A DNA stretch of 64,000 nucleotides, from assembly GCF_014050225.1 (NCBI RefSeq), contig NZ_JACFXV010000043.1, forward strand, positions 558,001 to 622,000. Reading direction: 5' to 3'. How positions within the stretch are numbered: the stretch's first letter is position 1; each line of letters starts with the position of its first letter. Source of the DNA: Stappia albiluteola. Its GTDB lineage: Bacteria; Pseudomonadota; Alphaproteobacteria; Rhizobiales; Stappiaceae. The notes below the pieces were generated by a model. It did not search any database. It was not told the origin of the DNA and worked only from the letters and a program-made list of their open reading frames with translations. Of this stretch, positions 1 to 8,182 are shown piece after piece. Made by a program: the position numbers and the translations under genes.

Positions 1-102
1 AGCTCCGGCGGAAATGGCGGCAAGGGTGGCGGCTCGGAAAGCGCCAGCGGCAAAGGCGGCGGCAACGGCGGCGGCAACGGCGGCGGGCACGGCCGCAATT
101 GA
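1..102 (+). CDS. C-terminal end of a Gly/Asn-rich protein (5' truncated)
   Basis: The first 33 codons read in frame 1 and end with TGA at 100-102. They are almost entirely Gly, Asn, Ser and Lys in GGGN-type repeats and finish in HGRN. The rest of the gene lies outside the window, so its function cannot be read. The tail resembles the Gly/Asn-rich part of the secreted protein at 12466-13689. Genes just upstream of CHASE2 proteins often encode FecR-domain surface proteins with such low-complexity tails, so a FecR-type protein is possible, but that is inference from context only. Confidence 0.6.
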   Translation, partial: SSGGNGGKGGGSESASGKGGGNGGGNGGGHGRN

Positions 103-113
103 ACCGGGAACGG

Positions 114-2873
114 ATGCTGCGCCCTCTCCTCCTCCTCACCGCCCTGATACTGGCGGCGGCCGGCCTCGATCGGATCGGAGCGCTTCATCCGCTGGAGCGA
201 TACCTGAGCGAATTGCGCTTCGAGGCAGGCCGGCGAGCCCCCTCCGGCGAGATCGTCTTTGTCGAAATAGACGCTCAAAGCCTGAAGGCCATCGGTCAGT
301 GGCCCTGGCCGCGATCCGTCCACGCCGATCTGGTGGACCGGCTGAACGAGCTGGCGGTTGGCGAAATTGCCTTCGACATCGATTTCAGCGCGCATAGCGA
401 TGCCGGTGCGGACCGGCGCTTCGCCGCCAGCCTGCAACGTTCCGAAAGCACCGTGGTGCTGGCGGCCTTTCGACAGCCCGCGACGAGCGGGGCGAACAGC
501 GGCTTCGTGCTGAACCGGCCGCTCAACATGTTCCTGAACTCGGCCTGGATGGCCGATGTCTCATTCGCGCTGGAGCGCGACGACAGGGTTTGGCGGGGCG
601 GATTCGGGCACGACCACGGCAGCAGGAACATTCCGTCGATGGCGGCCTTTCTCGCCGGCGGCAGTCGGCCGCTTGGCGCGGACTTCATGATCGACTTCGG
701 CATCGATGCGGATCGGATCGAACGGGTATCGGCGATCGACGTTCTTGAGGGACGCGCGGACGCGGCAAAGCTGAAGGCCAGGACGGTCCTGATCGGCGCG
801 AGCGCGCAGGAGCTGCGCGACCTGTTTCACGTCCCGGCGCATGGCGTCGTTCCGGGGGGCATCCTGCAAATCCTGGCCGCTGAATCGATCGCGCAGGACC
901 GGATGCTCCGCCGCACGGGCGCCGCGCCGCAACTCGCCGCGTTGGCACTCGTTGCCCTGGTGTTGCTGGCGGCGGCTCGATCGCCGCTCTGGATACGCCT
1001 TTCGGCGCTGTGCAGCCTGGCGGCGGCAGGAGAGCTGACGGCTTTTCTGGTGCAGCAGAGCCACCCGGTCATTGTCGCCACGCCGCTGTGGCTGACCGGC
1101 CTTGGCTTGTTCGCCCTCTTTCTCGCGGTCGAGGAATTCGGCCTCAAGCGCCTTCTGCTGCTCGTCGCGCAGCTGCGGACGAGAAACGCCGAGACGATCC
1201 TTGGCCGCGTCATCGGCGACAGTTTCGCCGGCATCCTGATCGTCGACCGCGACGAAACGATCATGCAGGCAAGCCGGAGTGCAGCCGGCATTCTGTCCCT
1301 CGACGCCGACATGCGCCTGCAGGGACGCTCGATCCGCGAGATCCTGCCGCCCGTGATGTGTAGAGACACCTTGCGGGCCCTGTCGTCGCGCAATACCGAG
1401 AGCCGGACGGGCGAATGCGAGCTGGCGGTTCCGGGACAGAGCGAGCGGATCCTCGACTACGTCGTGACCGCGTCCCGTCTCTCCGAATTGTCCGAGCGGC
1501 AAAGAGAGGAAAGGCAGATCGCCTGCGTCACCTTCAAGGACGTGACGCGGCAGCGGCAGGCGGAAAGCAGGCTGCGCTACCTGGCGCGCTTCGATCCCGT
1601 CACGGGCGCCTTGACCCGCAACGCCCTTCTTCAGGACATGGAGAAAGGAGAATGCCCGCAAGAGGGCGACCGGCATGTCGCCCTTTTCGTGGTCGACCTC
1701 GACCGTTTCGAGGAGATCGGGGCAACGCTCGGCCACCAGCATGCCGACCAGCTTCTGGAAGCCGTCGCCGGGCGACTGACGGAAATCGCCGGTCCCGGAA
1801 ACGTCGCCCATCTTGGCGGCGGGCGTTTCGCGTTCCATCGGACGGACGATATCGAGACGGATGCGACTTCGCGAATTGCCGAAACGGCGATCCGCCGCCT
1901 GAACGAGACCTTTGACATCGACGGCAATCACCTTCTTGTCGGCGTCAATATCGGGACGACCATTGCCATATCGGACGCGCCCGATCCAGCCGGTCTGCTG
2001 CGCCAGGCAGAAACGGCGCTCGCGCACGCAAAGAGCTCCGGCGTCAATCGCTGGCAATGCTTCCGCTCCGGCATGGAGCTTGAGCCGATCCGCCGGCGCA
2101 TGCTTGAGCTCGAACTTCGCCGGGCGGTCCGTGGCAGGGACCTGTATCTGCTCTATCAACCGCAGGTTTCGATCCTGTCCGGCGAGGTCATCGGCGTCGA
2201 GGCCTTGTTGCGCTGGCAGCACCCGCATCTTGGCGCGATTTCACCCTGCGAATTCATTCCGATAGCCGAAGCCTGCGGCCTGATAGAGGAAATAGGCCGC
2301 TGGACGATCCGGCAGGCCTGCAAGGACGCAGCCGGATGGGAGCGGCCGATCAGGCTTGCCGTCAATGTCTCGCCGAAGCAGTTCGCGGATCCCGGCCTCG
2401 TGCCGACGGTCGGGAGGGCGCTGGAGACGAGCGGTCTTGCCCCGTCCCTCCTCGATCTGGAAGTGACGGAATCGCTCTTCCTGCATGACTGCGCCGATCT
2501 CGATCTCACCATCGGCAAGTTGCACGATCTCGGCGTCGGCCTGGCGCTCGACGATTTCGGGACGGGTTACGCATCGCTTGGCTACATCTCGCGGATGCCG
2601 CTGACGAAGATCAAGATCGACAAATCCTTTATCGATCCTCTTGCCGATGAGGTGAAGGCGCAGGCGATCGTGCGTGCGATCTCCACGCTGGCACGCGAGC
2701 TTGGACTGACAATCATTGCCGAGGGGATCGAAACGGCGGCGCAGGTCGCCCCGCTGCGTGAGGCGGGCATCGAGATCGTTCAGGGATTCTATTTCCACCG
2801 GCCGCTTCCGGCGGCAGAGATCGCGGCATTGCTTGCAACCGGGAACAACGTCGTCCGGCGCATCCCGGCATAG
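114..2873 (+). CDS. CHASE2-PAS-GGDEF(degenerate)-EAL membrane protein, probable c-di-GMP phosphodiesterase
   Basis: A membrane signalling protein of about 919 residues expected to hydrolyse cyclic di-GMP. Order: one N-terminal membrane segment, a periplasmic CHASE2 sensor domain to about residue 265, a cluster of membrane segments at about 270-345, a PAS-like domain at about 365-485, a GGDEF domain and a C-terminal EAL domain. The GGDEF signature reads GGGRF (near residue 570), so diguanylate cyclase activity is unlikely. The EAL domain keeps EALLRW, NVSPKQ, DDFGTGY, KIDKSF and EGIE, so phosphodiesterase activity is expected. I chose the ATG at 114, preceded by GGGAACGG. A TTG at 99 that overlaps the upstream stop (TTGA) is the alternative and would imply translational coupling to the Gly/Asn-rich gene. 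Confidence 0.9.
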   Translation: MLRPLLLLTALILAAAGLDRIGALHPLERYLSELRFEAGRRAPSGEIVFVEIDAQSLKAIGQWPWPRSVHADLVDRLNELAVGEIAFDIDFSAHSDAGADRRFAASLQRSESTVVLAAFRQPATSGANSGFVLNRPLNMFLNSAWMADVSFALERDDRVWRGGFGHDHGSRNIPSMAAFLAGGSRPLGADFMIDFGIDADRIERVSAIDVLEGRADAAKLKARTVLIGASAQELRDLFHVPAHGVVPGGILQILAAESIAQDRMLRRTGAAPQLAALALVALVLLAAARSPLWIRLSALCSLAAAGELTAFLVQQSHPVIVATPLWLTGLGLFALFLAVEEFGLKRLLLLVAQLRTRNAETILGRVIGDSFAGILIVDRDETIMQASRSAAGILSLDADMRLQGRSIREILPPVMCRDTLRALSSRNTESRTGECELAVPGQSERILDYVVTASRLSELSERQREERQIACVTFKDVTRQRQAESRLRYLARFDPVTGALTRNALLQDMEKGECPQEGDRHVALFVVDLDRFEEIGATLGHQHADQLLEAVAGRLTEIAGPGNVAHLGGGRFAFHRTDDIETDATSRIAETAIRRLNETFDIDGNHLLVGVNIGTTIAISDAPDPAGLLRQAETALAHAKSSGVNRWQCFRSGMELEPIRRRMLELELRRAVRGRDLYLLYQPQVSILSGEVIGVEALLRWQHPHLGAISPCEFIPIAEACGLIEEIGRWTIRQACKDAAGWERPIRLAVNVSPKQFADPGLVPTVGRALETSGLAPSLLDLEVTESLFLHDCADLDLTIGKLHDLGVGLALDDFGTGYASLGYISRMPLTKIKIDKSFIDPLADEVKAQAIVRAISTLARELGLTIIAEGIETAAQVAPLREAGIEIVQGFYFHRPLPAAEIAALLATGNNVVRRIPA

Positions 2874-3063
2874 CTATTCCGATGTCCCCTGCCAGGCCCG
2901 CCCTGGCCGCCGGTGCCGGCCCCTGCGAATAGTTCAATGCTGCTATGCACAATACGCTCTTTAATTCAGCGCATGAATAAATACATTGGGGACAACAAAC
3001 GGCGATAAATCAATGCGCCGACACGATTTCCGCGCTCACGTTGCAGCGCAAAAGGAGAGCATC

Positions 3064-3213
3064 ATGTTCGACACGATCCGTCAGAAGTACCGCACCTGGA
3101 AGACCTACCAGAACACGGTTTCCGAGCTTTCGCGCCTTTCCAACCGCGAACTCAACGATCTCGGCATCGGCCGCGGCGATATCCGCTTCGTCGCCCGTCA
3201 GTCGGTTCGCTAA
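3064..3213 (+). CDS. DUF1127 small protein
   Basis: A 49-residue basic protein with the DUF1127 pattern: aromatic/basic N-terminus, then LSRLSNRELNDLGI and a GRGDIRFVAR tail. The ATG at 3064 follows a near-perfect ribosome binding site (AAGGAGAG), which fixes the start; an in-frame extension back to 2986 has no such site. Short DUF1127 proteins occur across alphaproteobacteria. In Rhodobacter one of them (CcaF1) is co-transcribed with CcsR sRNAs and affects RNA turnover. Here an sRNA with the same loop motif follows about 100 bases downstream, so a linked role in RNA regulation is a reasonable inference. Confidence 0.85.
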   Translation: MFDTIRQKYRTWKTYQNTVSELSRLSNRELNDLGIGRGDIRFVARQSVR

Positions 3214-3280
3214 GCAGAAAACGCTTGGCAAAATTGCCGATATGCTAAGCAGATCCCCGTAAGTGCGAAGCCTGAATAGT

Positions 3281-3309
3281 CTTCACGCCGAATCAGGGCT
3301 AAATATTCA
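3281..3309 (+). promoter_or_regulatory. possible sigma70 promoter of the sRNA
   Basis: CTTCAC at 3281-3286 resembles the alphaproteobacterial -35 CTTGAC. It is followed after 17 bases by TATTCA at 3304-3309. This would start transcription near 3315, just before the first hairpin of the sRNA. The -10 is weak, so the sRNA could instead be processed from the DUF1127 transcript. Confidence 0.3.
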
Positions 3310-3314
3310 TACAA

Positions 3315-3448
3315 GTTTTCTTAACGTTCATCAGGCAATACTCCTCCCGTTGCTTGGTAACGTTCCCGGAAGGGCATCCTCCTCCCAGCCCTGACCGGAC
3401 AATGCGACGCCCGCCGGACCTCCTCCCCCGGCGGGCGTTCGCGTTTTC
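3315..3448 (+). ncRNA. trans-acting sRNA with three anti-Shine-Dalgarno loops (alpha-r14/NfeR1/CcsR type)
   Basis: The 340-base gap between the DUF1127 and DUF2092 genes can fold into three successive hairpins, each exposing CTCCTCCC in its loop. Hairpin 1: AACG (outer) and AGGCAA/TTGCTT (inner, one G-U) around CTCCTCCC at 3341-3348. Hairpin 2: AGGGC/GCCCT at 3371-3375 and 3388-3392 around CCTCCTCCC at 3378-3386. Hairpin 3: an 11-bp perfect stem, 3407-3417 with 3428-3438, around CCTCCTCCC at 3419-3427, followed by TCGCGTTTT as a terminator. This is the architecture of the rhizobial alpha-r14 sRNAs (NfeR1) and the Rhodobacter cuckoo RNAs, which pair with ribosome binding sites of transporter and metabolic mRNAs. 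The transcript ends are estimates. Confidence 0.72.
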
Positions 3449-3464
3449 GGCCGCCTTATATTCA

Positions 3465-3476
3465 TGACAATTGTCA
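3465..3476. promoter_or_regulatory. 12-bp palindrome upstream of the DUF2092 gene
   Basis: TGACAATTGTCA is a perfect 12-bp palindrome 78 bases before the DUF2092 start. It could be a regulator site or part of the promoter, since TTGTCA resembles a -35. A 12-bp palindrome alone is weak evidence. Confidence 0.2.
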
Positions 3477-3554
3477 ATGCAGGGCCTTTCGTTACGGCAT
3501 TAGGCTCGTCCGGGAACAGCTTCCTGCTTTCCTTTCGGCCATGGAGGTGCATCG

Positions 3555-4337
3555 ATGCCTTTTGCGCAACCGACATTCAGGTCCGCCTTTCTGAGCGTCC
3601 TGATACTGACCCTGCCCGGCATTGCCGCGACAAAGGCGGCGGCCGAAATCGATCCGGAAGCCGACCGGATCCTGCAGGCGATGTGCACCTACCTGTCGGG
3701 GCTGAAATCCTTCTCCTTCCAGACCGATTCTTCGATCGAAGCGGTGCTGCAGACGGGGCAGAAGATCCAGCTTGCCGCCTCCGGTTCCGGCATATTCGAC
3801 CGGGAACAGGGCTTTCGCTTTCAAAGGAAAGGCGAAGCCGCCGACCTGGAAATGATCTTCGACGGCCTCAAGCTCACGCTCTTCTCGCCGGGCCTCAATC
3901 GCTACAAGACGGTCGAGGTCGAAAGCGGCGGCAATGACGCTGCGCTGGACGAGGTGCGCGCCTCGTTCGGCGTCGAGGCAGTGAGCGGCGCCGACCTGCT
4001 CTATTCCAACCCTTGCGACGGGTTGAAGTTCGATGTCACGGACGGCGCCTATTTCGGCGAAGCCTGGATCGGCGGCCGCAAGGCGCATCACCTGGGATAC
4101 CGCGCGGCGGAAGTCGACTGGCAGCTATGGATCAATGCGGAAGGCGATCCGATGCCGCTGAAATACGTCATTACCAGCAAATGGGTGACGGCCGCACCCC
4201 AGTTCACCATGCAACTGCGGGACTGGGACGCGACGGCCACCGTCAGCCGTGGCGACCTGGCCTTTTCTCCACCCGATGGGGCAAGCGAACTGGAGCCCGC
4301 CGATATTGCCGCACTTTCGGCCGAGGGAAAGGAGTAG
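3555..4337 (+). CDS. DUF2092 periplasmic protein
   Basis: A 260-residue exported protein with an N-terminal signal peptide (cleavage near residue 30, after TKAAA). The body matches DUF2092: a conserved early Asp-Pro and Ala-x-x-Leu segment, a predicted beta-sandwich running through FSFQTDSS and GFRFQRKGEA, and a W-x-L-W-I segment near residue 190. The fold is related to lipoprotein-carrier LolA/LolB-like half-barrels; the biochemical role is unknown. It lies four bases upstream of the next small secreted gene, and the pair is probably one operon. The start codon follows a poor binding site but gives a clean signal peptide. Confidence 0.75.
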   Translation: MPFAQPTFRSAFLSVLILTLPGIAATKAAAEIDPEADRILQAMCTYLSGLKSFSFQTDSSIEAVLQTGQKIQLAASGSGIFDREQGFRFQRKGEAADLEMIFDGLKLTLFSPGLNRYKTVEVESGGNDAALDEVRASFGVEAVSGADLLYSNPCDGLKFDVTDGAYFGEAWIGGRKAHHLGYRAAEVDWQLWINAEGDPMPLKYVITSKWVTAAPQFTMQLRDWDATATVSRGDLAFSPPDGASELEPADIAALSAEGKE

Positions 4338-4341
4338 CGCG

Positions 4342-4683
4342 ATGCCTCGCAAGACCATGTTCCGAAAGGCGGCGGTGGCGTCGCTCTCGCTGCTCGCCTT
4401 CGCCGCAATGCTCGGCGCCGATACGGATTTCCTGTATCGCAACGGCGTACCAAGCCCCGTGAGCCAGGCCGAAGCCCGCGTCGGCCGCCCGCTGACGCCC
4501 AACAGCTATGCCGGAGTGGCGCGCCGGACAACGCGGCGCGTCGTTCGCCGCTCGGCGATCTACGTGGCGACGCTGCCGGCCGGCTGCGCCAAGGTGGTCA
4601 TCAACGGCACCAGCTATTTCGAATGCCACGGAACCTATTACGAGCCGTATCAGGGCCGCTACGTGGTGGTTTACGTCAACTGA
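4342..4683 (+). CDS. small exported protein with C-terminal Tyr-rich motif
   Basis: A 113-residue protein starting at ATG 4342 after GGGAAAGGAG. Residues 1-25 form a signal peptide. An Arg-rich stretch (RRTTRRVVRR) is followed by a compact C-terminal module with two Cys and the pattern CAKVVINGTSYFECHGTYY, then a YVVVYV tail. This resembles the small Gly/Tyr modules of DUF6515-like exported proteins that often sit beside DUF2092 genes. Role unknown; the adjacency suggests the two work together in the envelope. Its last eight bases overlap the end of the convergent M81 gene. Confidence 0.6.
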   Translation: MPRKTMFRKAAVASLSLLAFAAMLGADTDFLYRNGVPSPVSQAEARVGRPLTPNSYAGVARRTTRRVVRRSAIYVATLPAGCAKVVINGTSYFECHGTYYEPYQGRYVVVYVN

Positions 4684-6145
4684 TATCGAAGCGTTCGGCG
4701 GGAATGTGCCGGAATGGCAGGCGGGAAACGTCGGCCATGGCCGGCCCCGGCGTGTCGCATTGCCGGACTTCGTCGAAAAGCCCGCCGAAGGCGGCCATGA
4801 AGTGGTTCTTCGCCTTGGCAAGCAGCAGCGGCACGGCTTCGATATCGATGCCGTGCAGGGCGAAATAATTGCGGTCGTTCGGCGACTGGCAGCCTTCCGT
4901 GACGATTGTGCGGAGCCTTCCGGCCTGAAGAAGCGCCGTGCGGCCGAGATTGACGCGCATGCCCTGCTCCATCGGCCCGGCATTGCGGAAGTGGCCGTCC
5001 GTCAGGCGCAACACCGTCGCCCCGCAGGATACCGGCTCGCCGAACCGGCGGTCGAGGCGTCCGCCCAGCGAAATCTCCAGCGATGCGCCCTCGCCCGCCG
5101 CATGTGCCTTCGCCGCAAGCCCGGGATCGCAGAAGAAGGCGAAGACGGAGCCTTCAGGCAGATCGGTTGCCATCGCCGCCGCGAAAAGCCCCGGAGTATC
5201 GCCAAGGCCGCCGGACATCGGATTGTCGGAGGGTTCCAGGATCGCCACCCGCCGCCCGTTCGCCCATGGCCTGGACGCCAGCACGGCCTCGGCCGAAGCG
5301 AGGTCGGGAATGAAGGCCCGCCGCCGCTCGAACAGCGCAGCGGCAACGGTATCGGCAAGGCGATTGCCCGCCGCCTCGTCCTCGCAGGTGACGACGACGC
5401 CGGAATTGGCGGCCGGGACATCGGCATAGGCGAAGCTGGCGAAGGGATAGGCGGCAAGGATGCGGCCATCGCCCATTGCGGTCTGCGCGCCGACGGCGAT
5501 ATCTTCCACCTCGCCCATCGGCCCCGACCCGTCCGTGCGCATGTTGAAACTCGGCAGGATGCGGTCGATAGCGCGGACGACGACCTGGGTACGCAGCCCT
5601 TCCGCGACGATGCGCGCCAGCATGTCGAGCGCGTCGTTTGCCGCCTGCGCCATGTCGACATGCGGATAGGTACGGTAGACGGTCGCAGCGTCGAGATGCG
5701 CGGCGATGTCCGGCGTCAGGCAGGCGTGCATGTCGAAGGAGGCCGAAATCGGCAGGTCGGGAAAGCGCCGGCGGAGCGCTTTCAGCAGGCTTTCCTCCGG
5801 CGCAAGGTCGGCGGTGCCGATCGAGGCGCCGTGCAGGGAAAGGTAAAGTCCGTCGATGCCGTCCAGCGCCCGGTCGCCCGCGACTTCGGCCGTGAAGGCA
5901 TCGAGCAGCGCCTGGTCGACCGGGCCGGCAGGTGCCGCCGAGGCGCAGCGCGAAAAGACGAGTTCCACATCCGGCCTGCTGCGCTGCCAGGCAAGCGCGC
6001 CGCCGATCTCCGTCGCCGTGCCGTCAAAGAGCGGTACCGCGTCTTCGCCGCGTACCCATTCGCGCGCCTTGAATTGCGCCATGCGCGTGATTGCCGGCGA
6101 GAAGGCATTCGCCTCGTGCCAGAGCCGCGCGATACCGATCCGCAT
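4676..6145 (-). CDS. M81 family metallopeptidase (MlrC-like)
   Basis: A cytoplasmic 489-residue enzyme of the MlrC/M81 family, named after microcystinase C, which completes degradation of microcystin in sphingomonads. In rhizobia the real substrate is unknown and is probably a small peptide-like amide. The N-terminal MlrC domain spans about 1-290 and the C-terminal domain about 300-480. Likely metal ligands are visible at HE (10-11), DMH (138-140) and HVD (162-164). Full length for the family. It stands alone, with 59 bases to the patatin gene on the same strand, and overlaps the small exported gene at its 3' end. Confidence 0.88.
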   Translation of the reverse strand: MRIGIARLWHEANAFSPAITRMAQFKAREWVRGEDAVPLFDGTATEIGGALAWQRSRPDVELVFSRCASAAPAGPVDQALLDAFTAEVAGDRALDGIDGLYLSLHGASIGTADLAPEESLLKALRRRFPDLPISASFDMHACLTPDIAAHLDAATVYRTYPHVDMAQAANDALDMLARIVAEGLRTQVVVRAIDRILPSFNMRTDGSGPMGEVEDIAVGAQTAMGDGRILAAYPFASFAYADVPAANSGVVVTCEDEAAGNRLADTVAAALFERRRAFIPDLASAEAVLASRPWANGRRVAILEPSDNPMSGGLGDTPGLFAAAMATDLPEGSVFAFFCDPGLAAKAHAAGEGASLEISLGGRLDRRFGEPVSCGATVLRLTDGHFRNAGPMEQGMRVNLGRTALLQAGRLRTIVTEGCQSPNDRNYFALHGIDIEAVPLLLAKAKNHFMAAFGGLFDEVRQCDTPGPAMADVSRLPFRHIPAERFDIS

Positions 6146-6204
6146 CCGTCACCTGGAATCCGTGTTTGACAGGCATCCAAACTCCGCCGGCGGCAAGCCG
6201 TGTG

Positions 6205-7143
6205 TCAAGACGACAGCAGCCTGGCGACATAGGCATCGGCGGCCACATAGCCCTTCTGGAACAGAACCTTGACGAGGCCCGGCGTCGGCTGCTGGGACAG
6301 CATGTCCGCTTCCGTATCGAGGGTCGCGTCGATCTCGTCCAGGCGTTCCGACAGGCGGGGCACGGCAAGCGCGAGCCGCTGCAGCTCCTCCTCCAGCGGC
6401 CGGGCGAACAGGGTATTGCGGATATAAGCCTCGATCGCCTTCTCGTCACGCGGCACCTCCGCGGCGCCGCTGCGCATCAGACGCACGAGCAAAACCCGCT
6501 CGCTGTCGTTGAACAGCGGAAACAGTGCCGGGTTCGCCGCAAGACCGCCATCCCAGTAGGCGTCGCCATCGATATGCACCGTGGGATGGAGGCCGGGGAT
6601 GCAGGCTGAAGCGAGCAGGACGTCGAGCGTCAGTTCGGCGTTGGCGAACAGGCGCGGCTTGCCGCTCAGCACATGCGTCGCGCTGACGATCAGGCGCGGC
6701 GCGTCCGGGTGGGCCAGCGCGGCGAGGTCCACATGCCGCGACAGGATCGGCTGCAGCGGGTTGTTGCCGAGCTGGCCCGGGATGAGGCGTGTGGAGCGGG
6801 AAAAGGCCTTGCGGACCGTCTCGACATGGCCGGCGATGACGAGCGGCGCCAGCAGGATGCGGGATATGGACGCGGCTTCGGCGACATCGCGCCAAAAGGC
6901 CTCCAGCGCATGGCGGGCCGCCGACCTGCCGCCGTTCATCAGCCCGGATACGAAGACGGCGGCATTGAGCGCGCCGGCCGATGCTCCGCTGATTGCCGGA
7001 AAGGTAAGCCTTGCTTCGTCGGAAATGCGGTCGAGAACGCCCCAGGTGAAGGCGCCGAGCGCGCCGCCTCCTTGCAGTGCGAGGTTCAACCGCTGGCCTG
7101 CCGCCCCGGCGTCAGGCAGGTTCTCTTGCTCTCGCGTCGACAA
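6205..7143 (-). CDS. patatin-like phospholipase
   Basis: A serine lipid acyl hydrolase of the patatin family, about 312 residues. Counting from the TTG start chosen here, the oxyanion loop GGGALG is at 25-30, the nucleophile elbow GASAG puts the catalytic Ser at 55, and DGG supplies the catalytic Asp at 198, so the dyad is intact. The reading frame stays open upstream to a GTG at 7233, but that GTG lies inside the perfect dyad at 7213-7243. The TTG at 7143 is preceded by GGGAG and starts just ahead of the domain, so I prefer it. No signal peptide, so probably cytoplasmic or membrane-associated. Confidence 0.85.
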   Translation of the reverse strand: MSTREQENLPDAGAAGQRLNLALQGGGALGAFTWGVLDRISDEARLTFPAISGASAGALNAAVFVSGLMNGGRSAARHALEAFWRDVAEAASISRILLAPLVIAGHVETVRKAFSRSTRLIPGQLGNNPLQPILSRHVDLAALAHPDAPRLIVSATHVLSGKPRLFANAELTLDVLLASACIPGLHPTVHIDGDAYWDGGLAANPALFPLFNDSERVLLVRLMRSGAAEVPRDEKAIEAYIRNTLFARPLEEELQRLALAVPRLSERLDEIDATLDTEADMLSQQPTPGLVKVLFQKGYVAADAYVARLLSS

Positions 7144-7212
7144 TGAGCGGGCTCCCGTCAGTTTTACAGGTCCGAACCCTGGGACCCAAACCTGAGCGAC
7201 GGGGGCAGTATC

Positions 7213-7243
7213 GCATTCCGTTGTGCAATGCACAACGGAATGC
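7213..7243. promoter_or_regulatory. perfect 31-bp dyad (15-1-15) between GST and patatin genes
   Basis: GCATTCCGTTGTGCA at 7213-7227 and its exact reverse complement at 7229-7243 flank a single base. The short spacer disfavours a terminator, because the hairpin loop would be too tight and no T run follows on either strand. It fits an operator for a dimeric regulator or a cruciform-prone site. It sits 70 bases upstream of the proposed patatin start and 26 bases after the GST stop, so it could control the patatin gene. I do not recognise the regulator. Confidence 0.6.
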
Positions 7244-7269
7244 TGATTTCACGTTTCGGCCGGAGCCTT

Positions 7270-7977
7270 TCAGGCCGCCTTCGCGGACTGACCGGTGGCG
7301 ACCTGACGGCCGAGGCCGCCATGGAGGTCGAGCATGCGCTCGAACCACGCATGCACCGGGGTGCCTTCCTCCAGGATCGCCATGTCGCTGACGACGCGCG
7401 GCCACTGCAGGGCGGCGAAGAGGATGTAGTCGCTGTAGAGCGGGCTTTCGCCGCCGACGAAGGGCTGGCTAGCCAGCGTCAGTTCCAGCGGCTTCAGCGC
7501 CTTTGCGAGATCGGCGACGCGTGCCTCGCGGCCGGCCTGCACGTCCTCGAGGCTGCGGCCGAAGCGCTTCTCGCGGCTTTCGCGGAAATAGGCCTGGTCT
7601 GCCGGCGCGAGCACGTCATGCACGTCCTTGACGACCAGCGAGGCAAGGATCGGCATCAGCGCGCCTGCAACGAAGCTTTCGATAAAGCGGCAGGCCGCGC
7701 GGCCGCCCTCGCCGCCATACAGGCTCGGACGGTCGGCATAGGCCTCTTCCAGGTAGTTGGCGATCGCCACGCTGTCGCAGATGATGCGGCCGTTGTCGGA
7801 CAGGATCGGCACGGTCTTGCCGGCATCCGGAGCGATATCCTTGATCTTCGTGAAGGGCGTCGGGCGAATCTCGACATCCACGCCCTTGTGCGCGAGGGCA
7901 TAGATCGTGCGCCAGCAATAGGGGCTGAAACGCTGCTCGGGATTGGCGCCGCAAAGATCATATAGGACAGGCTTCAC
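7270..7977 (-). CDS. glutathione S-transferase family protein
   Basis: A 235-residue soluble GST-fold protein. The N-terminal thioredoxin-like domain (about 1-80) includes FSPYCWR near the active site, VPIL with the cis-Pro that binds glutathione, and DSVAIANYLE, where Ser contacts the glutamyl group. The C-terminal helical domain ends in Ala-rich sequence. The start is GTG at 7977, preceded by GGAG. Substrate unknown; such proteins conjugate electrophiles or act on beta-ethers. It is divergent from the M20 gene across a 205-base promoter region. Confidence 0.85.
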   Translation of the reverse strand: MKPVLYDLCGANPEQRFSPYCWRTIYALAHKGVDVEIRPTPFTKIKDIAPDAGKTVPILSDNGRIICDSVAIANYLEEAYADRPSLYGGEGGRAACRFIESFVAGALMPILASLVVKDVHDVLAPADQAYFRESREKRFGRSLEDVQAGREARVADLAKALKPLELTLASQPFVGGESPLYSDYILFAALQWPRVVSDMAILEEGTPVHAWFERMLDLHGGLGRQVATGQSAKAA

Positions 7978-8182
7978 GTCTGGTCTCCGCATGTGTGTTG
8001 GGCATGTGTGGTGAGTTCCGGGCACCATAGACGGCAGATTCCGGTCGCTGAACAGGCAGTTCATGCTCAAGCGTTCTGAACATCGCGTGATAGCGTTCAG
8101 ATACCCGCGCGGTCGGATAGACTGGCTGCATTTCGCACTGAGTCCCGCACAACACGACGACCGGGATACGAGGGGGATTTCG

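Noticed and set aside
561-2228. Long open frame antisense to the CHASE2 gene (555 residues)
   Set aside because: Antisense shadow of a strong coding region in GC-rich DNA; no domain, no suitable start or binding site.
2874-3063. Terminator after the CHASE2 gene
   Set aside because: GC-rich complementary tracts near 2888-2925 form no stable stem with a T run.
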